A stretch of DNA of 64,000 bases from a bacterium. GTDB lineage: Bacteria > UBA8248. Made by a program: the position numbers and the translations under genes. The notes beneath the pieces were generated by a model. It saw only the letters and a list, made by a program, of their open reading frames with translations. It made no database searches and was not told the origin of the DNA. The DNA is taken from contig JAJDYR010000022.1 in the NCBI GenBank assembly GCA_022825065.1, positions 223,021-287,020 on the forward strand, read 5' to 3'. How positions within the stretch are numbered: position 1 is the stretch's first letter; each line of letters starts with the position of its first letter. Positions 33,311-41,279 of this stretch are shown here, piece by piece.

Positions 33311-34747
33311 TTGCCTCGTCACACGAAAGATGAATTCAACGAAGTGTTGACTTCTGCCGTTCCGGCAGGCTCGACGTTCGGCTTTCAGGGTCTGCGCGCG
33401 GTCGATTCCATTACCGTGGAAAACATCGTGCCCCTCGATTTCCTCATCGCCTGTGATTACGGGCTCGACGGACCGGAGTGGGACAGGCGCCTGCGCTATT
33501 TCGCCGTGGAGCGCGGAGGGAAAAGGCGAATCGTGTGGACGCACTCATCACTCGTGGAAGCGTACGAAGGCGCCCTGGGTCCTCAAATCCGGGAGTTTCT
33601 GTCGCAAGGGGACGCTCCCCGGTACGTCATCCCCTACCGCTCGACGGAATTTCTCGGCAAGCTCGCCGAAGAAGCCGGGGGCAGGCTCCGCATTCTGGCG
33701 AACCCGGTGGAAATCAAGACGAGATTCGACGACAAGATTTCGTTCCGCCGCCAGGCGGTCGAAGCAGGGTTCGCCGTTCCCCCGGGCGACGTAGTGGCCC
33801 TGGGCGAACTCGGACTCAAGGAGCTTGGGCAATTCGGCCCCGTTATGATCATTTCGGAGCGAATCGGTTCCTCCGGCAACCAGACGCACTTCATCGACTC
33901 ACCCGAGGCGCTCGGGACGAAACGGGATGAACTCATCGGGAAACTGGGAGCCGATGCGCCGGTGATCGTGAGCACGTTTCTGGATGGCCCCGCCGTCGGC
34001 ACGGCGGGGTTGATTTATGACGGCAAACCCCGGATGTCCCACCCCTCGGTGATGTTCACGGGAATTCCCGGCTGCTCCATGCACCGCTTCGATTACGCCG
34101 GAAGCGACTATGCGGCGTATCGGCTGGTTCCGGGGGAGAGCCGGCGAAAAATCGAAGAATTCACCCTGAAAATCGGAGAGTGGATAGCAGAGGCGGGCTA
34201 CCGGGGAATATACGGCGTCGATTTCATCGTCCATGAGAACGAACCCTATGCCCTCGAGCTCAATCCGCGCGTACTCGGAACCACGCAACTGATGACCGAA
34301 CTCGAGGAAATACACGGCGACGCACCCACCACCACCTACTGGCATCTGGCCGAATTCCTGAAGCCGGGCGACGCTCTCGACGCGCATCAGGACTTGCTCG
34401 CCGAACTCGGCCGGCCGGATTTATCCGGTTTCCAGCTCCTGATTCGAAACACGAGTCCTTCGAGGGTGCGAATCGGCTCCTCGCTGGAACCCGGCATCTA
34501 TGCTATCCAAAACGGGGAGCCCGAATTCATCCGGCGGGGGTATCGCCTGAGCGACGTTCAAGACCGGGATGAAGTGCTGGTGACTTGCTCTCCCCCGGCG
34601 AAAGGCACCATAGTAGAGCCGAGGGGAGCGTTCTGTAAGCTCGAGGGCGTTTCATCCATCTATGAAGGGGGAGAAAAGCAGATATCTCCGTACGCCCGGG
34701 AAATGATTGACAGTTTCACGCGCCGCCTCGCGCTTTCTCCCGCTTAG
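33311..34747 (+). CDS. ATP-grasp family ligase
   Basis: This 478-residue protein resembles ATP-grasp carboxylate-amine/thiol ligases. The central part (about 140-330) carries the fold: KTRFDDKISFRRQAVEAGF at the start, VMIISERIGSSGNQTHFI as the nucleotide-binding strand and loop, and APVIVSTFLDGP as the hinge. GIYGVDFIVHENEPYALELNPRV follows (split for length, about 299-321), with the ELNPR metal-binding Glu and Asn. N- and C-terminal regions do not match a family I can name. The start is TTG with AAGGAAAG eight bases upstream. It is the first gene of a three-gene cassette; the likely chemistry is ATP-dependent ligation via an acyl phosphate. Confidence 0.78.
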   Translation: MPRHTKDEFNEVLTSAVPAGSTFGFQGLRAVDSITVENIVPLDFLIACDYGLDGPEWDRRLRYFAVERGGKRRIVWTHSSLVEAYEGALGPQIREFLSQGDAPRYVIPYRSTEFLGKLAEEAGGRLRILANPVEIKTRFDDKISFRRQAVEAGFAVPPGDVVALGELGLKELGQFGPVMIISERIGSSGNQTHFIDSPEALGTKRDELIGKLGADAPVIVSTFLDGPAVGTAGLIYDGKPRMSHPSVMFTGIPGCSMHRFDYAGSDYAAYRLVPGESRRKIEEFTLKIGEWIAEAGYRGIYGVDFIVHENEPYALELNPRVLGTTQLMTELEEIHGDAPTTTYWHLAEFLKPGDALDAHQDLLAELGRPDLSGFQLLIRNTSPSRVRIGSSLEPGIYAIQNGEPEFIRRGYRLSDVQDRDEVLVTCSPPAKGTIVEPRGAFCKLEGVSSIYEGGEKQISPYAREMIDSFTRRLALSPA

Positions 34748-34760
34748 GACATCGTGGAAA

Positions 34761-35930
34761 TTGAAAATAGATTCTTTCGCATCCACCGCCCGGGGTCTGT
34801 TCCTCTCTCCTGAGAGTCCGTATGTCTTTCAGGCGGATTTCACGCCCGACCCGCAGCCCGTTCCTTCCAACGGCATCTTCCTGGGTGAGGTCGTTGACGT
34901 TCCCGAAAACGCGCCCATTGATCGCCTGGAAACGCTCGAAGCTCTCCAGGGAACGCAAGACGCCTGGAAAACGAGCGAAATGAAATTGCGCGAAAAAACG
35001 AACGTGGCCGTGACAATCGGCGGGCGCTATGCGAACCGCAGCGTCTCGGGCCGCGTGCCGGACTCGCCCGCAGAGCCTGGCGTCATACTCGACCTGTTGA
35101 ATACCGGCGGCGTCTGCGGGGTCCGCACGAACCCCGATACGCCGTGCGTGAAAATAGAGGTGAAAGGGGGCGTCGCGCTACGAGGCGAACCCGCCACGCT
35201 TTCTCATCTCCCCGTCATTCCCGATACCCGGTGCCCGGTGGATGAAGAGGGAATTCCCTGCGCTCCCATCATCCTGGTCACCGGCTCCGAGATGGACGTG
35301 GGCAAGACGACCTGCGCGTCTTCGCTCGCCTCCGCCCTCCACTCCTCGGGTATCCACGTCTCATACGTGAAACTGACCGGAACGGGACGCATGCGGGATC
35401 TCATGCAGGTAAACTACGGAAGACCGCTCGGGTTTTTCGACTCCGCGAGACTCGGGTGGGATTTCGTCGATGCGGGTCTCGCTTCCACATGCGGCGTCTC
35501 CAGTCACAGGGCCAGGCGATGCGCCCAGAACCTGCTTCGCCACGGCTGCGCGAAGGCGGAGATCGTCATTGCGGAATTGGCGGATTCCCCGTCTTCCGAC
35601 GCCAGCCTCCACGTAGCGAGCGACCCCTGGGTCAAAGACTGGCTCGCGCGCAGAGGCCTGATAATCTGCGCATGTGATACGCTGGAGTCAACGCTCATCG
35701 TTCACTGGATACGGAGCCACCTGGAAGTGGAGGAGGAAAACATGCTCATTTCCGGAAAGCTCGCGAACGAAGCGCATGCGCGCGAGGAGGCGTACCGCAT
35801 GACCGGCATCCGCGCCCTTAGTTGCACAGCTCCGAATCCCTCCTCCCTCGCCGGCGAGAGGGCTGTTGGCGGAGCCATTGCGGACTGGGTGGCCAAACAC
35901 TTTATGCGCCAGCGCAAGTCGGTCTTCTAA
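34761..35930 (+). CDS. P-loop NTPase related to DUF1611 / dethiobiotin synthetase-like proteins
   Basis: A protein of about 389 residues. The N-terminal half (about 1-165) is beta-rich and unrecognised. The second half starts with a P-loop, ILVTGSEMDVGKTTCASSLA (about 171-190), like the DUF1611 and CobB/BioD families that phosphorylate or amidate small carboxylates. It is followed by VKLTGTGRMRDLMQVNYGRP and DFVDAGLASTCGVS, the pattern seen after the P-loop in DUF1611 proteins. I use the TTG at 34761 because it begins after the stop of the preceding gene; an in-frame upstream start would overlap. It sits between two ATP-grasp-type genes, so a role in one biosynthetic pathway is likely. Confidence 0.65.
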   Translation: MKIDSFASTARGLFLSPESPYVFQADFTPDPQPVPSNGIFLGEVVDVPENAPIDRLETLEALQGTQDAWKTSEMKLREKTNVAVTIGGRYANRSVSGRVPDSPAEPGVILDLLNTGGVCGVRTNPDTPCVKIEVKGGVALRGEPATLSHLPVIPDTRCPVDEEGIPCAPIILVTGSEMDVGKTTCASSLASALHSSGIHVSYVKLTGTGRMRDLMQVNYGRPLGFFDSARLGWDFVDAGLASTCGVSSHRARRCAQNLLRHGCAKAEIVIAELADSPSSDASLHVASDPWVKDWLARRGLIICACDTLESTLIVHWIRSHLEVEEENMLISGKLANEAHAREEAYRMTGIRALSCTAPNPSSLAGERAVGGAIADWVAKHFMRQRKSVF

Positions 35931-35941
35931 AAGAGAAAACC

Positions 35942-37558
35942 TTGGCCCCGTACAAGAGAGCAAATCATCCCCTCATCGCGCGGGAACCTTCTCTGTATCA
36001 CCTCACGCCGGATGCGAGCGGCGGCGTCTGGGATCTGAACCGGTTGAGCCGGGAATTCGACTCGCCCGCCGGCGACCTGAATGAAACCCTGATCGAAAGC
36101 CTCAACCAATGGGCGTCGCGCGAACCTCGATTCGCAGACTTCCGCATCGTAAAAGACGCATCACCCATTCGGCTTCCGGGAGAGATACTTTTGCTGGACG
36201 GCTCCCCGAGCCGACTCCCCCTCACCATGGAAACGGCGCGGGTGATGCGGGCGCACCTGAGTCAACTGGGGTTGTCCATCCCCGTCAGGGTCTTGAACCG
36301 GCGCGAGGAACTTCTGGCGCGCGCCGCCAAGGCGCCGAGAGAACTCCTCGTCATCAGCCAGACCGCCCAGAGAAGCCTCTACGACGCAACCCTCGCGAAG
36401 GTTCTCGAATCGCGGGGAATCGTCGTGGTGCCCGGGCCTCTCACCGCTCCCGGCGGGCCGCTGTCCAACAAGAAAACCACATACGAACTCCTGAACGGAA
36501 ACGGCGCTGACGCGAAAAACCTGCACCTGGATGGTTCCGGGCGTCATCTGACGGCCGGCTATGAAGTGGTGGAATCAAACGGAGGGCGGCCTGCGGATAC
36601 CGCCGCAGCCATTCTGGACAAGGCTTCCGCCCTGTCGAAGAAGTGGGGCGCCACGACTTTCTTCGTCAAACCGCAGGAAGGCGGCGGCGGACGCGGATGT
36701 TTTCGGCTGGACGTCTACCCCAATGGGTTCGGTCTGCCGGATTTGAGCAGACTTGGCGTCGCAACACGCCATGCGGCCCCTCAGCCCTTGTCTATCGACG
36801 CGGAAAACCACGACCACCTTCGGGCGATGGACTGGCTCGTTCATCGCTTCCAGGCCAGCCCGGCGACCTCGAAAGCCTACATCAAGACCCGAATGGTGGG
36901 AGGCGGCGCTCCCCCGGACGTCCTGGGTCAGATGCTCAGAAACTGCGCGCCCAGACTCGAATCCGAACTACGCGAATCCGCCCGATCACGCGAAGAATCG
37001 CTGCGCCTTTTGTCGAGCGCCATCGAGAACTACGAGCAGGTGTTCGACGCGCGCTACCTGCCGCTGATATGCAACTGGATCGATTTCGGCCTGTTCAGCG
37101 TTCGCGTTCATCTGAGGCTCAGCCGCGAGGGAATGGTCGTGGAAACGCTCTACGCCAGGCTCTTTCCGGTGGAATTCTCGGATGATTCGATCGGCGTCGT
37201 CGGCGTGGACAGCATCACGAACCGCACGGAGGGGGGCATGGAACTGAACCGCTATACGCCTTTGGTTCCGCCCCTGGTCGCCTATGCGGGAGGGGCCGAG
37301 AGATTGTGCGAGAAGCTTCGCGGCGCTTTCGATGCGTTCGCGCGCTTTTTGACTCTCGTCGACCCCTCTGAGCGCGGCAGGATTCCGGTTCGGGCCGAAT
37401 TCGACCTCTCGCCCCTCAACGGACTGATCGCCGAGGGCAACGCCGATCCCGTCCGCGCCCAGTGCGCAAACAGCCGCTGGGCAAGATTCTCTGAAAACAG
37501 CGCGCAGTGGGCGGAGGACGCCCTGTCGCTCTACTCATGGAAATCTCAAAAACTCTAA
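35942..37558 (+). CDS. ATP-grasp-like protein, unknown family
   Basis: The roughly 538-residue protein starts at TTG 35942, after AAAAGAGAAAACC, eleven bases beyond the previous stop. The middle resembles an ATP-grasp core: TTFFVKPQEGGGGRGCFRLDV (about 238-257; Lys plus Gly-rich loop), a long helical insert with many Arg, then SVRVHLRLSREGMVVETLYARLF (split). Near the C-terminus VRAEFDLSPLNGLIAEGNADP carries Glu and Asn in place of the usual ExN. N-terminal residues 1-215 include ELLVISQTAQRSLYDATLAK, which I cannot place. It ends the cassette, 89 bases before the HEAT-repeat transporter gene. Function unknown; ATP-dependent ligation is the inference. Confidence 0.6.
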   Translation: MAPYKRANHPLIAREPSLYHLTPDASGGVWDLNRLSREFDSPAGDLNETLIESLNQWASREPRFADFRIVKDASPIRLPGEILLLDGSPSRLPLTMETARVMRAHLSQLGLSIPVRVLNRREELLARAAKAPRELLVISQTAQRSLYDATLAKVLESRGIVVVPGPLTAPGGPLSNKKTTYELLNGNGADAKNLHLDGSGRHLTAGYEVVESNGGRPADTAAAILDKASALSKKWGATTFFVKPQEGGGGRGCFRLDVYPNGFGLPDLSRLGVATRHAAPQPLSIDAENHDHLRAMDWLVHRFQASPATSKAYIKTRMVGGGAPPDVLGQMLRNCAPRLESELRESARSREESLRLLSSAIENYEQVFDARYLPLICNWIDFGLFSVRVHLRLSREGMVVETLYARLFPVEFSDDSIGVVGVDSITNRTEGGMELNRYTPLVPPLVAYAGGAERLCEKLRGAFDAFARFLTLVDPSERGRIPVRAEFDLSPLNGLIAEGNADPVRAQCANSRWARFSENSAQWAEDALSLYSWKSQKL

Positions 37559-37647
37559 GTTAGAATCAACCGGCCCGCGTTCGTTTCTATTCGAGGAATC
37601 TCGCGGGGCGGGAATCGCGCGAAAGATCCTCATCCAGCGCTCTAGAA

Positions 37648-40600
37648 GTGAGCGAAATGGCGAAACTCCTCAAAAAAGCGTTCAACATCCAGGAAGAGGA
37701 GTTGCTCGTCTTCTCGGTGTTCTTTTTCTTCTACTTCCTGATCGGGGTTCAGTTCTCCATCGGGCTCACCGTATCCGAAGCGCTGTTCCTCTCGGAAATC
37801 GGCCCGGGTTTTCTCCCCTATATGTACATATTCAACGCCCTGATGATCATCTTCATCAGCACGTTCTACTCCTCGCTGACCGAAAAACTCTCCATCCCGG
37901 CGATGTTCAAGACCGTCCTGATATTTTTCATCGCCCTCGTATTCGGCATCAAGCTGCTCATCTTCGCGGATTTCCGCGCCTACGCGATGCCGATCGCATT
38001 CCCGCTCCTCCACACGCTGTTCGTGATGTTCACGAACATGCTGCCGAACAATTTCCGCGCCCTTTACGGGCAGTATTTAGACGTATTGCAGTCGAAGCGG
38101 CTGGTTCCGATCATCCTCACGGGCGGGCGCTACGGCGGCATCGTGGGCGGCCTCGCCATTCCGCTGCTCATCCCCGTGCTCGGGAGCGTCTCGAATCTGC
38201 TCTACGTGTGGATTGGAGCCATCGTGGTCAGCATCGGGGTGGTGCAATACGCCGAATGGCGGCTCAGAGACCACCTCATCGACGATGCCCGTCCCAAAAA
38301 GCGCAAGACGAAGAAGACGGCCTCAAAAGGCGGCAACCTCGCACTGATGAAGACGAACCGGTACGTCTGCGCGTTCGCCCTGTTCAGCTTCATCGTGGTG
38401 ATCCTCAGGAGTTTTCAGGACTTCCAGTACAGCCTCGTATTCCGCGAGGTCTTTCCCGACCGCGCGCAACTCGCCTCGTTCCTCGGATATTTCACCGCCA
38501 TCGGAAGCGCCTTCTCCCTGCTCGTCCAGACGTTCATCACCCCGCGCATCATCAAGCGGCTCGGCCTGGGCACTGCGAACCTCCTCTACCCGCTCACGAC
38601 CATCATCGGCCTCGCCGGCATGGCGATCTCACCCGGCTTCTATTCCGCCGTCTTCCTGCGCTTCAACAACAAGAATCTCCAGGAATCGATTCGAAACGCC
38701 ATCAACGCCCTGCTCTACAACGCCGTCTCCCCTTCGATCCGCGCGAGGGTCGGCGCGTTCGTCGCGGGCCAGGTGGTCGCCGTGGCCAGCATCGTCAGCG
38801 GCGTCGCCCTGCTCATCATCAAGCCCACCGGTCTCGCCCTCTTCCCGCTCAGCGCAGGCCAACTGGCGCTCATCTCCTTGTTCATCGCCTTCGCCTATCT
38901 GGCCGTCGGCTTCTTCGTGCGCCGTGAATACGGGGCCGCCCTGCGCCGGATGCTCGAGGAGAGGAACCTGGGGTTATTCCGCTACGCCCAGGAGGGGTTC
39001 GGCCCGGTTGACGACGAGAACATGGCGATACTCAGAAAAAACATCCGCGAGGGGGACGACGACCTTTGCGTCTTCACCGCCCGGATGATGGCGGAAAGCG
39101 GCAGAAGCGAGACTTTCTCTATTATCCTCGGGGAAATCCCGCGGCGAAAGGGATATGCCGCGGCCGAGTTGCTCAAAATTCTCGCCAGGGCTCCAGGAGC
39201 CGAAGAAGGCGAGAAAATGCGACCCTTGCTGCTGGAATACCTCACCTGCGGGGAGCCCGTCCTGCAATGCGCCGCCATGGACGCGGCGGAAACGGTCGGG
39301 CTCACCGATGAGACGGCGGAGCTGGTTCATGAAAATCTGGAGAACCGATCGCCTGAGGTCAGGGCGCGCGCCGTCGAACTGCTGGTGCGCTCCGACGATC
39401 TGTTCTGGCTCGCCAACGGACTCCAAACGCTGCACCGGATGCTCAACGAAGAAGACGCGGCGGCGAGGGTCTGCGCCCTGCGGTGCATGGGGGAACTTCA
39501 GAACCCGCGCTTCATCAGACGCTTGATCCCCTATCTCTACCAGGAAGAGGAAAAAGTCCGCGAAGCCGCTTTGGAGGCGATAGAAGTACTGGCCCTGAAC
39601 CAGGGGGTCGATGAGGAGAAGATGGAGGAAGTCATCCGGGTGACCACTTCGGATGAGAGTGCGGCCATCAGGCGCAGAGGCGTCAGGCAACTGGGCAACA
39701 AGGGCTCGAGGGAGAATTTCGAACGCGTCCTGACCGCTCTTTCGGACGTCGACTCGCTGGTGAGGAGACAGGCCGTCGATTCGCTCAAGAACATGAAGCG
39801 AAAAGGAACCCTTTCTCTCGAGGGCTCGGGTCTGATTTCATTCGCCGCCCCGCTTTTGTTCAGAAGCGCCAAAAACGGCTCCCGCGAAATGAGCGCGCAG
39901 GAAATCGTGGACTCCCTCTCCGGGTTCGCCGTGGAGCACCTGAAGGAAGTCTACGGCGTCATCAATCACCTCCACGTCATCGAAAGCCGGGAAAACGCAT
40001 CCGCCTTCACGATGTTGAGAAAAGCGCTCGAAGACGTCGTCGCGGAAAGGCAACTGGTTTTGCTGGAATTATTGGGGGTGATAGGAGACGAGAAAACGGT
40101 GGACACCGTGTCGGAATCCCTCGCCCGTGGCGGCTCCTCATCGAGGGCAATCGCCATCGAGACGCTCTCGAACTTCTCCTCGACCGGCAATACGAGAGTC
40201 CTCATTCTCGCCCTGGAGCCTCTGTTGCTGGGCAGGTCGACAGCCGACAAGGTTTCCGAGGGCAGGAAACTTTGGGAGATACCCGATGAATCGATTGGCG
40301 AGGTGCTCTCGACATACATGAATTCCGAAAACGCGTGGCTCCAGGCCATCGCTCTCGACGCGGCGGGCAAGCATCTCCAAAGCGAAGCGGGTGGAGCAGC
40401 CGCCGAGTGGCGCGAGCAGTTCAGGGCGCGGGCAACCGAGGACGACCCGTACGTCCGCGAGGCGGCGGTTGCCGCATTGAAAATTATCGGGAAAGATGAA
40501 GACGACGTTGAGGCGTTCTTGAGAACCATGGAGAATGACGAGAACCAAATGGTGCGCATTCAGGTGCGCCGCGAGTTACTCCGTTACGAGGACGGTGGGG

Positions 40601-41055
40601 AAAATTTATCCAGGCAGGAGAAAATCATGCTCTCGACCATCGAAAAAGCCCTGTTTCTGAAAGGCGTCAACATGTTCGAGACGATGAGCGCGGATGAACT
40701 GAAAATACTGAGCAACATTTCCAGGGAAATCCAGATTGAGGCGGGCAAGGTTCTTTTCGAGCAAGGAGACTCTTGCGACTATCTCTACGTCATCGTGGAC
40801 GGGGAAATCGAAATCATCCTCAATCAGGAGGACGCAGAGCCCAGGATTCTCGCCACGCTCGGCCCGCCGACCTCTTTCGGCGAAATCGCGCTCTTTGGCG
40901 ATGAGGGCAGGAGCGCAGGCGCGCGCGCGAGCAAGGACACCTCTTTGCTCGGCATCGAGAAAGAACCCCTTCTCGAACTGATTCACGAGCACCCCACCAT
41001 CTCCATCGCCATCATCGGCCAACTGGCCGGCATCATCAGAAGCCAGAACGAATAG
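37648..41055 (+). CDS. Nucleotide-transporter-like / HEAT-repeat / cyclic-nucleotide-binding fusion
   Basis: An 1135-residue fusion. Residues 1-430 form about 12 membrane segments of the MFS or ADP/ATP-translocase (Npt/Tlc) type, beginning LLVFSVFFFFYFLIGVQFSI. Residues about 450-990 are helical HEAT/PBS-like repeats, with recurrent VRARAVELL, VREAALEAI, AIRRRGVRQLG and VREAAVAALKIIG. Residues about 1000-1125 form a cyclic-nucleotide-binding domain with FGEIALFGDEGRSAGARA, where the phosphate-binding Glu and Arg are kept. It would be an inner-membrane transporter or sensor gated through a helical scaffold. The GTG at 37648 or the ATG at 37657 could be the start. It may be cotranscribed with the ATP-grasp cassette. 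Confidence 0.82.
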   Translation: MSEMAKLLKKAFNIQEEELLVFSVFFFFYFLIGVQFSIGLTVSEALFLSEIGPGFLPYMYIFNALMIIFISTFYSSLTEKLSIPAMFKTVLIFFIALVFGIKLLIFADFRAYAMPIAFPLLHTLFVMFTNMLPNNFRALYGQYLDVLQSKRLVPIILTGGRYGGIVGGLAIPLLIPVLGSVSNLLYVWIGAIVVSIGVVQYAEWRLRDHLIDDARPKKRKTKKTASKGGNLALMKTNRYVCAFALFSFIVVILRSFQDFQYSLVFREVFPDRAQLASFLGYFTAIGSAFSLLVQTFITPRIIKRLGLGTANLLYPLTTIIGLAGMAISPGFYSAVFLRFNNKNLQESIRNAINALLYNAVSPSIRARVGAFVAGQVVAVASIVSGVALLIIKPTGLALFPLSAGQLALISLFIAFAYLAVGFFVRREYGAALRRMLEERNLGLFRYAQEGFGPVDDENMAILRKNIREGDDDLCVFTARMMAESGRSETFSIILGEIPRRKGYAAAELLKILARAPGAEEGEKMRPLLLEYLTCGEPVLQCAAMDAAETVGLTDETAELVHENLENRSPEVRARAVELLVRSDDLFWLANGLQTLHRMLNEEDAAARVCALRCMGELQNPRFIRRLIPYLYQEEEKVREAALEAIEVLALNQGVDEEKMEEVIRVTTSDESAAIRRRGVRQLGNKGSRENFERVLTALSDVDSLVRRQAVDSLKNMKRKGTLSLEGSGLISFAAPLLFRSAKNGSREMSAQEIVDSLSGFAVEHLKEVYGVINHLHVIESRENASAFTMLRKALEDVVAERQLVLLELLGVIGDEKTVDTVSESLARGGSSSRAIAIETLSNFSSTGNTRVLILALEPLLLGRSTADKVSEGRKLWEIPDESIGEVLSTYMNSENAWLQAIALDAAGKHLQSEAGGAAAEWREQFRARATEDDPYVREAAVAALKIIGKDEDDVEAFLRTMENDENQMVRIQVRRELLRYEDGGENLSRQEKIMLSTIEKALFLKGVNMFETMSADELKILSNISREIQIEAGKVLFEQGDSCDYLYVIVDGEIEIILNQEDAEPRILATLGPPTSFGEIALFGDEGRSAGARASKDTSLLGIEKEPLLELIHEHPTISIAIIGQLAGIIRSQNE

Positions 41056-41067
41056 CCTGGAGAAGGA

Positions 41068-41102
41068 GCGGAAGCGGGGGCATGAACGCCCGCCTTCTTC
41101 TT
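41068..41102 (+). terminator. Possible terminator after the HEAT-repeat transporter
   Basis: An imperfect GC-rich inverted repeat (GAAGCGGGGGC, ATGAAC loop, GCCCGCCTTC) followed by TTCTTCTTCG lies 16 bases after the stop codon. The T-run is broken, so this is a weak call. Confidence 0.4.
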
Positions 41103-41182
41103 CGTGAACCACCTTGTGTTTTCTGCATATTCCCGCCGTATGCAGGCTGAATTACGCTACGTTAAAACTACCCGCTCTGCGG

Positions 41183-41211
41183 TTGACGCCCGTCCTGCCC
41201 ATACCTATAAT
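41183..41211 (+). promoter_or_regulatory. Near-consensus promoter of the octahaem cytochrome gene
   Basis: TTGACG (41183-41188) and TATAAT (41206-41211) are separated by exactly 17 bases, about 70 bases before the start codon. The -10 box is perfect and the -35 differs at one base, suggesting strong constitutive expression of the cytochrome. Confidence 0.78.
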
Positions 41212-41279
41212 CAGCCGGATTTTAGCCAAAGAACCCGGATTTTCCGCTCAGAACGCCGGTGGGGGAGCGTTTTTTCACG

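Noticed and set aside
37648..39000. Assignment of the membrane domain as a confirmed ATP/ADP translocase
   Set aside because: The number of helices fits, but I cannot see family-specific residues, so only transporter-like is claimed.
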